A stretch of DNA of 64,000 nucleotides. Source: Verrucomicrobiales bacterium. Lineage in GTDB: Bacteria; Verrucomicrobiota; Verrucomicrobiia; Limisphaerales; J093. The stretch lies in NCBI GenBank assembly GCA_024233305.1, contig JACKPV010000026.1, positions 124,001-188,000 on the forward strand, read 5' to 3'. The notes beneath the pieces are model-generated. The model saw nothing but the letters and a program-made list of their open reading frames with translations, did not search any database and was not told the origin of the DNA. The stretch's first letter is position 1. Every line of letters starts with the position of its first letter. A program made the position numbers and the translations under genes. Positions 44,818 to 53,808 of this stretch are shown here, in pieces.

Positions 44818-46215
44818 ATGGGGATGGAACTGCGAATCGGCTCACCGGCGACCGGCGGCAACTTCTTCCATCGCCATAAGCTCATCGCGCGACTGTTGCG
44901 GGCGCTCAAGCGGGACAACGTCGCCTTCCTCGGGCCGCGTCGGACCGGCAAGACCTCCTGTCTGGAGCACATCAAGAAGCATCCGGGGGAATTCGTCCCG
45001 GTTCTGCTGAACCTCGAAAAGCACGACAGCGTCGAGGCTTGGCTGCGGGCGACGATCCAGGAGGTCCGACACACGCTCGGCAAGCCCCTGAGCCGTATCA
45101 ATTCAGTCAACGGACCGCGGATGGGCACGGATGCCACGGATGGCGTGCGGCGCTGCTGCTTTGGCGGAGAGGGCGGGAAGATTCACTAAATGGTGAGCCC
45201 GAACCCAGGACGAGCGATTCTGGTTTCCCTCAATATCAGTGCCCATCAGTGCCCATCCGTGGTGAATCCAACTGCATGGTTACGGCTGAGTCCCGGCGGG
45301 TGTGCGCTGTCGGTCGCGAAGGAGTTCCTTGCGAGGATCGACAAAATCCAGGTTCCGAGCGTGGGTGTCGAAGCTGCGGTGGCCGGCGGCGGGTATCGCT
45401 GGCGCTCAGCGGCAGACGAGTTTCTCGGTCTCCTCGCCGAGGCGGACGTCCCGATCCTCTTCTTGTTCGACGAGTTTCCCACGTTCCTCAAGTTGGTTGC
45501 GAAGAACCGTTCGCGGGAGGAGGTCGAGGCCGTTCTGAACTGGTTTCGCGCAGCGCGGCACGAGCTGATGGGCCGGGGGATCCGATTTCTTGTCACCGGT
45601 TCCATCGGGTTGAAGGGCGTGGTGCGAAGCCTCGGGCTGGCGCCCACCGTAAACGAATTCGACACGCACGAGATCCCACCGCTGACGGGAGCGGAGGCCC
45701 AGGGTCTCCTCGAGAAGCTGGCGGCGGACAACGCCATTCCGCTGGATGCCGGCGGACGGAAGGAGATCCTGCGTCTGCTGGGCGCGAACTGGCCGATTCT
45801 CCTGCAGCTGTTCCTGTCGGAGATTCAGGAGGGGGAATTCAACGCGCCGCCCACTCCGGACGAACTGGGGCAAATCTACCGTGAACGGCTGGTGCACGGC
45901 GGGCGCAACAAGTACTGCGACGGCATGTTCGACCGGTTGAAAGACATCTTTACAGAGAGTGAACGGAGGCTGGCCCGGGAGATCCTCAAGGCGGTGTGCC
46001 GCAGCGCCGATGGTCTCGCCCGCGCGGACTTCGACGCGATCCATCTCCGGCTCGAACCGGTGCTCGGTTCGCAGGCTTCCGGCGTCGAGGAACTGGACCA
46101 CGTGCTCGACACGCTGAAACACGACGGCTATTTGCTGCAGGAAGCGGGCGGTTCCGGACGCACCCGTTTCGGCTCGAACATCCTCGGCGATTACTGGCGG
46201 CGGCGAACCTCCTGA
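44818..46215 (+). pseudogene. AAA-type ATPase gene interrupted by a MITE-like element
   Basis: The N-terminal part (from the ATG at 44818) encodes GNFFHRHKLIARLLRALKRD and the Walker A motif FLGPRRTGKTS. Reading continues to KPLS and then enters a 193-bp element (45093-45285) that supplies a TAA at 45187. The same frame resumes at 45286 and encodes the Walker B/sensor part of the ATPase (PILFLFDEFPTFL, GIRFLVTGSIGLKG, PPLTGAEAQGLLEKL) and a winged-helix-like C-terminus to 46215. Deleting the element and one CTGAG restores an uninterrupted frame of 399 residues. The downstream half could be translated separately from the ATG at 45190 but would lack Walker A. The family resembles the archaeal-type ATPases (PF01637). 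Confidence 0.8.
45093..45285 (-). repeat. MITE-like element type II inserted in the ATPase gene
   Basis: This 193-bp element has CTGAG direct repeats on both sides (45088-45092 and 45286-45290) and ends CCGTATCAATTCAG / CTGCATGGTTACGG. Its reverse complement aligns over its whole length with the copy at 62010-62192, including shared blocks such as GATATTGAGGGAAACCAGAA and CTCACCATTTAGTGA. Together with one pentamer it adds 198 bp (66 codons), but the stop TAA lies inside. Confidence 0.85.
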
Positions 46216-46219
46216 TTCC

Positions 46220-48574
46220 ATGCCCTCCCACCCCTACGCCCTCCACAATCCCGCGTTGCTTCCCCCCGAAGTGCTGCTGGCGGGCTTCACGGCCCGACGC
46301 CCGATGCTGGAGACCTTGCTGGGGATTGTGCGCGGCAACCGGGCCGGTGAGCCGCCGCAACACTGTCTGCTCATCGGGGCCCGGGGCATGGGCAAGACAA
46401 CCACCCTGTGGGCCATTGCCCACCGGACCAATCAGGACGCCGGCCTCACTGCCCGTTGGCTACCGGTTGTCTTCGATGAAGAAAGCCGGCGGGTCGGCGA
46501 TCTCGCCGACTTCTGGCTCGAGTGCATCCGGCAATGGGAACATGCCGCCCGGCTTGCCGGCAGCATTGCCGACGACCTCCTCGCCCGGTCCCCCCGGGAC
46601 ATCGAGGACCGCGCTCGGGAGGCGTTTCTCGGCTTGGTCGATCGCAGTGGGCGTCGGGCGGTGTTGCTCATCGACAATCTGAACGACGTGCTGGCGACCA
46701 TTCGCGATCCCGAGCCGCTGCACCGATTGCGGGCGTTCCTGATGGAGGACTCGCGGGTGATGATCATCGGGGCGGCCAGTCGTTACTTCGACGAGGTCAC
46801 CTCGGTGGACCAGCCGTTCTACGACTTCTTCCGGTGCTTCGAACTGCGTCCCCTGACCGCGGAGGAGATGGAGGCCTGCCTGCTTGCCGAGGCGAAGCAA
46901 CGGGCGGACGCCGGCATCGCGGAGACACTCGGAAAGCGCCGGGGCACCGTGCGGGCGTTGCACCTGCTCACGGGCGGAAATCCGCGACTGGTGAAGACGT
47001 TCTACCGGTTGCTGGCGGAGGGGTTGCAGGGGGACATCCGGGCGGAGCTCGAGCAGTTGATGGACGAGTTCACGCCCTACTTCAAGGCGATCATTGATGC
47101 GCTGCCCTCGCAGCAGCAGCGCATTCTCGATGCCGTGGCGCTGGCCTGGGATCCCGTCGAGGTGGGGACGCTGGCCACCGCCACCCGGCTGCCGAGCAAC
47201 CAGGTGAGCGCGCAACTGCGTTCGCTCGTGCGGAACGGGCTGGTCCGCGAGGGGAGCGGGGGGCCGAAACGCAAGACCTACCTGCTGGCCGACCGTTTCT
47301 CGAACATCCATTACCTGATGCGCCACGGACGCGCGGCGCGGAACCGCCTCGACTGGTTCGTGGCCCTGGTGCGCATCGTGTTCCCCGATGAGGAGGCCAG
47401 CGACCTTCTGGCCCGCGCCGCCCGCGAGGCCGCCGAGCATGGGGCGGAAGGCTGGCTCGACGCCCACTCGGTAATGCACAGCGCCCTTTCGCGGACGCCT
47501 GACAGCGAGGACCGCTGTGCGTTCATGCACGCCACGCTGCGGGAAAGCTGGAACAGCGGCGCCTGGGAGTCGCTGGATCGGTGGTTCGACGCCGACCGCG
47601 CTGCCAAGGATCTACCGGAGGTCGGAATCCTGGGGCTGTGCCAGAACATGCCTCCTGAGCTCCGGAAGCAGCTGGGGTATCGCCCTGAGGAGGCGGACTG
47701 GTGGTTCCGAATCGCGAACTTCCTGAGGGACAAGCAAGCCTGGGCCGCCTCCGAGGCGGCGTATCGCAAGGTGATCGATCTCGATCCCACTCACGCCTCT
47801 TCATGGTGCAACTTGGGCGGACTGCTGCAGCATCAGCTTGGGCGTCCCGACGAAGCCGAGGCGGCCTATCGCAAGCTGATCGATCTCGATCCCAGCCACG
47901 CCTCTTCGTGGAACAACTTGGGCACCCTGCTGCAGCTTAACCTTGGGCGTCCATGCGAAGCTGAGGAGGCCTATCGCAAGGCGATCGATCTCGATCCCTA
48001 TTCCGCCCATCTGTGGCAGAATTTGGGCAACCTGCTGCAGGGTCACCTTGGGCGTCCGGACGAAGCCGAGGCGGCCTATCGCAAGGCAGTTGAACTGGAT
48101 CCAAACAGGGCGTTACCACTCAGTGGTCTGGCCGACTTGCTGGGGCGGGAGTCTCGATCTGCTGCCGAGGCGCGTGCGGCGGCCACCAAAGCTCTGGGCC
48201 TGAGGCCGGACCATGCATTCGTCTGCCAGGTGTTCCTTCGCCTTTGTGGTGAACTGGCGGAGGCATGGATGTCCGTGCTGCCGGGTTTGGTCGCGTGGTG
48301 TGTTGCCAAGCCGGCGGACAGTGGCGTCTTCGAGTTTGCTGTCGAGGGTTTCGTTCGCCTCGCCCGCTTGGCCTCGCCCGCGGAGGCCCTGGCTTTGATG
48401 GACTCGTTGCCCGATGCTGCCCCGTTCCAGACGGTTCGCGATGCGCTGATCGCTTGTGACCGGCGGGAACATCTGGCGACGCTGGCCCCCGAGCGCCAGA
48501 GCGTCGCACTGGCGCTGATGGAGAAGTTCACCGCGGTGGAACCGTCGGGAGGAGGAACAAGAGACGCCCCCTGA
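46220..48574 (+). CDS. AAA/STAND-like ATPase with C-terminal TPR repeats
   Basis: The protein has 784 residues. Residues of about 20-280 form a P-loop ATPase: Walker A is LLIGARGMGKTTTLW and Walker B is RAVLLIDNLND, followed by a sensor-like RVMIIGAASRYF. A winged-helix-like region spans about 285-355 (QQRILDAVALAWDPVEVGTL, TRLPSNQVSAQLRSLVRNGL). Residues of about 510-655 hold four 35-residue TPRs of the AAYRKLIDLDPSHASSWNNL type, encoded by 105-bp repeats that are very similar in DNA. The C-terminal 130 residues are helical. Ligand-sensing NTPases with this order act in signalling or antiviral defence, but no effector domain is recognised. It starts 4 bp after the interrupted ATPase gene, so the two formed one operon. 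Confidence 0.82.
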   Translation: MPSHPYALHNPALLPPEVLLAGFTARRPMLETLLGIVRGNRAGEPPQHCLLIGARGMGKTTTLWAIAHRTNQDAGLTARWLPVVFDEESRRVGDLADFWLECIRQWEHAARLAGSIADDLLARSPRDIEDRAREAFLGLVDRSGRRAVLLIDNLNDVLATIRDPEPLHRLRAFLMEDSRVMIIGAASRYFDEVTSVDQPFYDFFRCFELRPLTAEEMEACLLAEAKQRADAGIAETLGKRRGTVRALHLLTGGNPRLVKTFYRLLAEGLQGDIRAELEQLMDEFTPYFKAIIDALPSQQQRILDAVALAWDPVEVGTLATATRLPSNQVSAQLRSLVRNGLVREGSGGPKRKTYLLADRFSNIHYLMRHGRAARNRLDWFVALVRIVFPDEEASDLLARAAREAAEHGAEGWLDAHSVMHSALSRTPDSEDRCAFMHATLRESWNSGAWESLDRWFDADRAAKDLPEVGILGLCQNMPPELRKQLGYRPEEADWWFRIANFLRDKQAWAASEAAYRKVIDLDPTHASSWCNLGGLLQHQLGRPDEAEAAYRKLIDLDPSHASSWNNLGTLLQLNLGRPCEAEEAYRKAIDLDPYSAHLWQNLGNLLQGHLGRPDEAEAAYRKAVELDPNRALPLSGLADLLGRESRSAAEARAAATKALGLRPDHAFVCQVFLRLCGELAEAWMSVLPGLVAWCVAKPADSGVFEFAVEGFVRLARLASPAEALALMDSLPDAAPFQTVRDALIACDRREHLATLAPERQSVALALMEKFTAVEPSGGGTRDAP
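47757..48176 (+). repeat. Tandem 105-bp coding repeats (TPR array)
   Basis: Four units of 105 bp each encode a 35-residue TPR. The first three are especially alike, sharing blocks such as TATCGCAAG, GATCGATCTCGATCCC, CTGCTGCAG and CTTGGGCGTCC. The fourth is diverged. DNA-level similarity points to recent unit duplication. Confidence 0.75.
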
Positions 48575-48685
48575 TCTAAGGATCGCCGCCGAAAGCGCCC
48601 TCAAAACCCGGCTTCGTGACGTCCGCTCCGGCCGCCGCCTCCCACCGGCTTCGAGCCTTCGCTTCGATCCCCTGACTCCTGACTC

Positions 48686-49477
48686 CTACCGGTCCCCGTC
48701 CAGGAGCCGTCCGAGGCCGCCGAGGACGGAGCCTTCGCCCTTTGTCCGGCCGCCGGTTTGGGGGGCGGCGGCGTAGATGCGGTCGGCCATGCGGCTGAAG
48801 GGGAGCGATTGCAGCCAGACGTGGCCGGGGCCGCGCAAGGTGGCGAAGAACAGGCCTTCCCCGCCGAACAGCGCCGATTTGATCTTGCCGACGTATTCGA
48901 CGTCGAATTGGACCGACGGTTGGAAGGCGACGATGCAGCCGGTGTCGACGCGGAGGATTTCGCCCGGGCGCAGTTCGCGCTCGTGAATGGTGCCGCCGGC
49001 GTGCAGGAAGGCCCAGCCGTCGCCCTCGAGTTTCTGCATGATGAACCCCTCGCCACCGAACAGGCCGGCGCCGATCCGCTTGTTGAACGCGAGCCCGATG
49101 CTCACCCCTTTGGCCGCGGCCAGGAAGGAGTCCTTTTGCGCCAGCAGCGTGCCGCCGACCTCGGGCAGATGCACCGGCACGATCTTGCCGGGATAGGGGG
49201 CGCCGAAGGCCACCTGGCGGCGGGCGGTGCCGCGGTTCCAGAAGACGGTCATGAACAGCGATTCGCCGGTGAGCAGTCGTTTGCCGGCCCCCAGCAGCTT
49301 CCCGAAGAAACCGCCCTGTTCCGCGGAGCCGTCCCCGAAGATGGTCTCCATTTCGATGCCGTCATCCATGAACATCATGCCCCCCGCTTCGGCCACCGCG
49401 GCCTCGCTGGGATCGAGTTCCACGGTCACAAACTGCATGTCGTCGCCATGCACCTGGTAGTCGATTTCGTGTGCCAT
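48686..49477 (-). CDS. AIM24 / TIGR00266 family protein
   Basis: The 263-residue protein starts at the ATG at 49477 (MAHEIDYQVHGDDMQFVTVE). It is all-beta and glycine-rich, with the family's typical DPSEAAVAEAGGMMFMDDGI, GESLFMTVFWN, GKIVPVHLPEVGG, LFGGEGFIMQKLEGDGWAFL and LFGGEGLFFATLRGPGHVWL. The repeated LFGGEG turns are characteristic. The biochemical role is unknown; the eukaryotic relative AIM24 is mitochondrial. It converges on the TPR-ATPase gene with a 111-bp gap. Confidence 0.92.
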   Translation of the reverse strand: MAHEIDYQVHGDDMQFVTVELDPSEAAVAEAGGMMFMDDGIEMETIFGDGSAEQGGFFGKLLGAGKRLLTGESLFMTVFWNRGTARRQVAFGAPYPGKIVPVHLPEVGGTLLAQKDSFLAAAKGVSIGLAFNKRIGAGLFGGEGFIMQKLEGDGWAFLHAGGTIHERELRPGEILRVDTGCIVAFQPSVQFDVEYVGKIKSALFGGEGLFFATLRGPGHVWLQSLPFSRMADRIYAAAPQTGGRTKGEGSVLGGLGRLLDGDR

Positions 49478-49623
49478 AGGATTTGGTGCGCGAGCGGTGA
49501 TGCCGTCGTCCGCCCGGCGCGCGCATTCTGGAGCAGGCCGGCGGCGGGCGCCAGTGTCCGGCGGGATTTTCGCGGGGCGACCGCCCGGTTTGCGGGCGGG
49601 GCGTTGGCTGCTATGATTCGCGA

Positions 49624-50502
49624 ATGTCAGGACCCGAGCGGCACCAGGAAGACCTCGAACTGCGTCATGCCCGCATCGAAGAACTGCCCGCGGGAGCCGG
49701 GGAGCGGCAGCGCCATCTCGGGGTCGACTACGTTTACCGGACGACGGCGGACGGCGGCGACCTCTACCTGACGCGGTTCGGTCTGCCGTTCCGGGAGCAT
49801 TTGCAGCCGGAGAACTGGCACGCGCCGGAGTGGTTTGCGAGTCATCGCCAGCGGTTGCTGGGGACCAGTTCGATCTGCCGGATGCCCACCCGTCCCATCG
49901 GGGGGTTGAGTCTGGATCTGGTCGTGCGCCACAGCCGGGTGGGAGAGCCGGTGCCGCTCGACACCGACGTGCTCCACCGGCACCTCAACGCCGAGTTCAA
50001 CACGCCGTTCGAGGAATTCTCGCTGGTCTTCGAGTTGCGCCAGGGAAGCTACGGGCCGGCCTCGCTGCACATCGGCACCAAGCACCCGCTGGGCATCTAC
50101 TCCCCGCCGGATCGTCTGGCGCCCTGGCAAACCGGGCGGTCGGCAGACAAGCTCGCCGTGAAGCACGCCCGTCAACCCGGCGTGCCCCTGGAACCCGACC
50201 GCGCCTATCTGTTGCTCTACGGCTGGATCGAGGGGCAGGACGCGGAACAGATTGCGGATGATTTCCGGATGCAGGGCGAGGAACGGACGGGCTTCCTGCA
50301 GGCGGTGAACGACCGGGCGGTGCGGGAACTGGCCCTGAAGGGGTTCGAGGTGGCCGACATCAAACCGGCCCACATCATTCTCCGGCGCAACCGCGAGGGA
50401 CGCTTGTTGCGCCGCCACGATCACCGGCTGGCGTACGCCATCGTCGATTACGAACTGCTGGCGCGCACCCCCGAGCACGCGCAATGGCTCGCGGGCCGTT
50501 GA
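49624..50502 (+). CDS. Unknown protein with a protein-kinase-like C-terminal motif
   Basis: I do not recognise this 292-residue protein as a named family. Near residue 245 it carries VADIKPAHIILRRNREG, strikingly like the kinase catalytic loop DxKPxNIL but with His in place of Asn. About 20 residues later YAIVDYELLAR sits where DFG would be. Upstream, LSLDLVVRHSRVGEPVPLD could be an N-lobe strand. This suggests a divergent or inactive kinase-like fold. No signal peptide or membrane helix is seen. It is convergent with ppc, with 13 bp between them. Confidence 0.7.
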   Translation: MSGPERHQEDLELRHARIEELPAGAGERQRHLGVDYVYRTTADGGDLYLTRFGLPFREHLQPENWHAPEWFASHRQRLLGTSSICRMPTRPIGGLSLDLVVRHSRVGEPVPLDTDVLHRHLNAEFNTPFEEFSLVFELRQGSYGPASLHIGTKHPLGIYSPPDRLAPWQTGRSADKLAVKHARQPGVPLEPDRAYLLLYGWIEGQDAEQIADDFRMQGEERTGFLQAVNDRAVRELALKGFEVADIKPAHIILRRNREGRLLRRHDHRLAYAIVDYELLARTPEHAQWLAGR

Positions 50503-50515
50503 ACCGTTCGCCGGG

Positions 50516-52984
50516 TCAGCCGGTGCTCTTCATGCCGAACGAAATGCCGTTCACGGTGAGTGCCAGCAACCGGCGCATCGTCTCGGTGCGGTCTTTTTCG
50601 CGGACCCGACGCCAGCGATCCAGGTACCGGATCTGCAGGTAGTTCAACGGATCGACGTAGGGGTTGCGCAGGCGGATTGAATTGGCGAGCACGGGTTGAT
50701 CCGCGAGCAGCCAACGCCGCCGCTTCACGCGGAGGAGCAGGCGCCGGGTCCGTTCGTGTTCCGCCTCGATGAGGCCGAAGATCTTCTCGCGGACGACCTT
50801 TGACTCCACCAGGGCAGCGTATTCGCGCGCGATGGCGAGGTCGGTCTTGGCGACGGAGACCTCGGCGTTGTCGAACACCGACCGGCAGAACGGCCAGTGC
50901 TCGTACATGTCGCGGAGCAGGGCGATTCCCCGCGGATGATTGGCGACGAACTGTTCAAGGGCGTAGCCGACGCCGTACCAGGCCGAGAGCAGGTGCCGGG
51001 ATTGCGTCCAGGAGAAGACCCAGGGAATGGCGCGGAGCTGGCGGATGTCGGTGGTCTGACGGCGCCGCGTGGGGCGCGAACCCAGCCGCAGGTGTTCGAT
51101 GAGATCGATGGGGGTGGCCTGCCAGAAGTAGTCGGTGAACTCGGGGGTGCGGTAGACGAGTTCCTGATAGAAATCGAACGAAAGCCGGGCCAGTTCGTCA
51201 AATTCGGCCTCCCACTCGTGCAACTGCACGGCGAGGGGTTTCGGCATGGGCAGGCACTGGACGCCGATGACCGCCGAGGTGAGCTGTTCGAGGTTGCGTT
51301 GGGCGATGGTGGCGTTGGCGTATTTCAGGGAGACCACCTCGCCCTGTTCGGTGATCCGGATGCGGCCGCCGGGGGCTGAATCGGGCTGGGCGCGGACACT
51401 GCGGTGACTGGCGCCGCCACCGCGGTCGATGGTGCCGCCCTTGCCGTGGAAGAACCGGAGCCGGATGCCCTGGCGCGTGGCCAGGCGCGCAATGTCCCGC
51501 TGGGCGCGATAAAGGAACCAGTTGGCGGCGAGATAACCGCCGTCCTTGTTCGAGTCCGAATAGCCGACCATGACCTCCTGTGTGTTGCTCCGGCCGCGCA
51601 GGTGGGCGCGGTAGCCGGGATCGCTCCACAGGGTCTCGAGGGTGGCGGGGGCGCCTTCCAAGTCGTGGATCGTCTCGAACAACGGCACCAGGTCCACGTC
51701 CGTCACGCCGGCTTTGCCGGCCAGCTCCAGCAGCTTCAGGATGTCGTCCGCGCCGCGGGTCATGCTGAGCACGAAATGGTCGGCCGCCCGGGCGCCGTGG
51801 GCCTGCTGAATGGCGCGGATGGCCCTGAACTCCTCGACGATTTCCTCCGGGGCGGCATCGAGCTTGCCGCTGTGATCGCGGAAATCCAGTTCGGCGAGGT
51901 GCAGTCCGAAGGCGCGCAGCTGGGTCAACAGGCGTTCGATCCGCCCGCGGGCCGTTCGGTGTGCCCCTTGCGCGACCAGACCTTGCTGGATCTCCTCGAG
52001 TGTCCGGATCATCGCCTGCGCCTCGCCGCGGCCGGCGCGCAACTCGCGCCGCAGCTGGCTCAGCCGGCTGCGGAAGATCTCGTAAGGTTGAAACGGCTGA
52101 ATCCCCTCGCCGGATGCCTCGGACAATGCCGGGTCTTCCTGCGGGGAGGAATGCGAGATCTCCTCGACCAAGCGGGCGCATTGCCGTTCGTAGTAGTCCA
52201 TGGCCACGCAGGTGTGCCACTGCGCCGCCGTCTGGCTGATGTCCGGGGTCACGAACGGGTTGCCATCCCGGTCGCCGCCCACCCAACTCGCAAACGTCAG
52301 GAACGGTTGACGCCGCCGAACCCCGGGATAGCGCGCCTGCAACTCCCGGTCGAAGGTGGCGTAGAACCGCGCCACCGCCTCGAGAATCACGTGGTCGAAG
52401 TAGAACACGCTGTTCTCGACCTCCTGCAACGGTCCGACCCGCCGGACCCGCACCTCCTCGGTCTGCCAGAGTGCCTCAATGATTTCGTCGGGGTCGTCCC
52501 AGTGGGTGGCCAGCCGCAGCATCTGGCTGAGCACCGACCGGCGGCGGGCCTCGGTAGGATGCGCCGTGAGCACCGGTTGGATCTCGAGTTCGTCGAGACA
52601 CTGCTGCAGGCGGCGGGGGGATACGCGGGCTTCCTTGAGTTCGCGGAACAGCCGGCGCACCGACATCGCGGGTTCCTCCGTGCGGTTGAGATGCCGCACG
52701 CGGGCGCGTTCCTCACAGACGTTGACCAGCTGGAAGAACAGGCTGAAGGCATGCGTGATGCGATAGGCCTCGTCGACGTCGAGGGTATCGATCAACTGCC
52801 GCTTGCGTCGCAGGCTGCGGGCGTCCGAACGATGGCGGCTGTCGAGCGCCAGCCGGCGGATCTGGTCGAGATGCCGGAAAACCGCGCCCCCGGACTCCTC
52901 GGCAATGATGGCGTCCAAGCGACCGATCAGGTGGCGGATGTCCGCGAGCAACTCCGCGTCGACGTGGGTCAGAGAGTCCTTCAT
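50516..52984 (-). CDS. ppc: Phosphoenolpyruvate carboxylase
   Basis: The 822-residue protein starts at the ATG at 52984 (MKDSLTHVDAELLADIRHLI); upstream translation to 53113 is arginine-rich shadow. It carboxylates PEP to oxaloacetate to refill the TCA cycle. Motifs are VLTAHPTEARRRS (catalytic His), VGGDRDGNPFVTPD, MVGYSDSNKDGGYLAANW and FFHGKGGTIDRGGGASHRS. The C-terminus ends FGMKSTG where many enzymes end in MRNTG, still within family variation. The length is in the shorter part of the family's range. Confidence 0.95.
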   Translation of the reverse strand: MKDSLTHVDAELLADIRHLIGRLDAIIAEESGGAVFRHLDQIRRLALDSRHRSDARSLRRKRQLIDTLDVDEAYRITHAFSLFFQLVNVCEERARVRHLNRTEEPAMSVRRLFRELKEARVSPRRLQQCLDELEIQPVLTAHPTEARRRSVLSQMLRLATHWDDPDEIIEALWQTEEVRVRRVGPLQEVENSVFYFDHVILEAVARFYATFDRELQARYPGVRRRQPFLTFASWVGGDRDGNPFVTPDISQTAAQWHTCVAMDYYERQCARLVEEISHSSPQEDPALSEASGEGIQPFQPYEIFRSRLSQLRRELRAGRGEAQAMIRTLEEIQQGLVAQGAHRTARGRIERLLTQLRAFGLHLAELDFRDHSGKLDAAPEEIVEEFRAIRAIQQAHGARAADHFVLSMTRGADDILKLLELAGKAGVTDVDLVPLFETIHDLEGAPATLETLWSDPGYRAHLRGRSNTQEVMVGYSDSNKDGGYLAANWFLYRAQRDIARLATRQGIRLRFFHGKGGTIDRGGGASHRSVRAQPDSAPGGRIRITEQGEVVSLKYANATIAQRNLEQLTSAVIGVQCLPMPKPLAVQLHEWEAEFDELARLSFDFYQELVYRTPEFTDYFWQATPIDLIEHLRLGSRPTRRRQTTDIRQLRAIPWVFSWTQSRHLLSAWYGVGYALEQFVANHPRGIALLRDMYEHWPFCRSVFDNAEVSVAKTDLAIAREYAALVESKVVREKIFGLIEAEHERTRRLLLRVKRRRWLLADQPVLANSIRLRNPYVDPLNYLQIRYLDRWRRVREKDRTETMRRLLALTVNGISFGMKSTG

Positions 52985-53204
52985 CGTGATGCTGGCTGCC
53001 CCGAATGCCGGTTGCTCGGTGGCGCTGAACGCGGCCGGCAGCCGGCGCCGCGTGGTGCGCGTGTCGCGGGATAGTAGAGGCCGGTCCGCCCGGGCGCAAA
53101 TTCTCCCGGGCAACCGACGCGGCGGCGCCTCCGGTTGGTGACTGCCGGGCGGGCCGCGGCAGGGACCCCTGATGGGGCGCCGGGCGGGGGGACATCGAAG
53201 ACGG

Positions 53205-53795
53205 CTACTCCGCCGGCCCGGGGTTCCTCACCCGTTCGACGCGCCCGTCGAAGAACAACGCGTTCTTGCCGCTCCATCCACCACCGGCGCCATGGAACGC
53301 CGCGGCATCCCCGGTCAACGGGGTGTTCATCCGGCCTCCGAAGATGGTGTCCACCACGGCGCGCGTGACCGGCGACAGGTCCTCCTCGGGCCGGTCGTAG
53401 GAGGCGCCGTTCAGGAAGATGTTCCATTCGTAGCTGGTTCCTTCGCGCGCGAAGGTCGCACGGTCGCCGGGACACTTGAACACGTTGGACGCGTGCAAGA
53501 ACGGATTGAGGGCGGTGGTGAGGGGCGTGAGTTCCGGGTTGAGCGTGGGCATCTGCGCGCAGACCGGCAGACGATGGTCGTTGTCCTGCACGTAGATTTC
53601 CATCGCCAGCCCGATCTGATGGAGGTTGTTCAGGCAGGCGGTCGACAGCGCCTTGCCCTTGGCCCGCCCGAGGCCCGGCATCAGCAGTCCGGCGAGGACC
53701 CCGATGATGGCGATCACCACCAGGACTTCGACCAGGGTGAACGCGGCGGGGCGGACGCGGACGGGGGGAGGCGAGGAAAGGGAGGCGGAGCGCAT
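53205..53795 (-). CDS. Type II secretion/type IV pilin-like pseudopilin
   Basis: The protein has about 196 residues from the ATG at 53795 (MRSASLSSPPPVRVRPAAFT); an upstream start at 53825 would overlap the previous gene. The prepilin peptidase site and N-methylated helix are clear: AAFTLVEVLVVIAIIGVLAG, with Phe +1 and Glu +5. A C-terminal FFDGRVERV element matches the pseudopilins very common in PVC bacteria. No pilus or secretion genes are adjacent. It is the last gene of a likely operon headed by the TetR regulator. Confidence 0.88.
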   Translation of the reverse strand: MRSASLSSPPPVRVRPAAFTLVEVLVVIAIIGVLAGLLMPGLGRAKGKALSTACLNNLHQIGLAMEIYVQDNDHRLPVCAQMPTLNPELTPLTTALNPFLHASNVFKCPGDRATFAREGTSYEWNIFLNGASYDRPEEDLSPVTRAVVDTIFGGRMNTPLTGDAAAFHGAGGGWSGKNALFFDGRVERVRNPGPAE

Positions 53796-53808
53796 GGCGG
53801 GAAGCGGA

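Noticed and set aside
47757..48176. Regular 105-bp repeats considered as a CRISPR array
   Set aside because: The units are contiguous, in-frame TPR codons without unique spacers.
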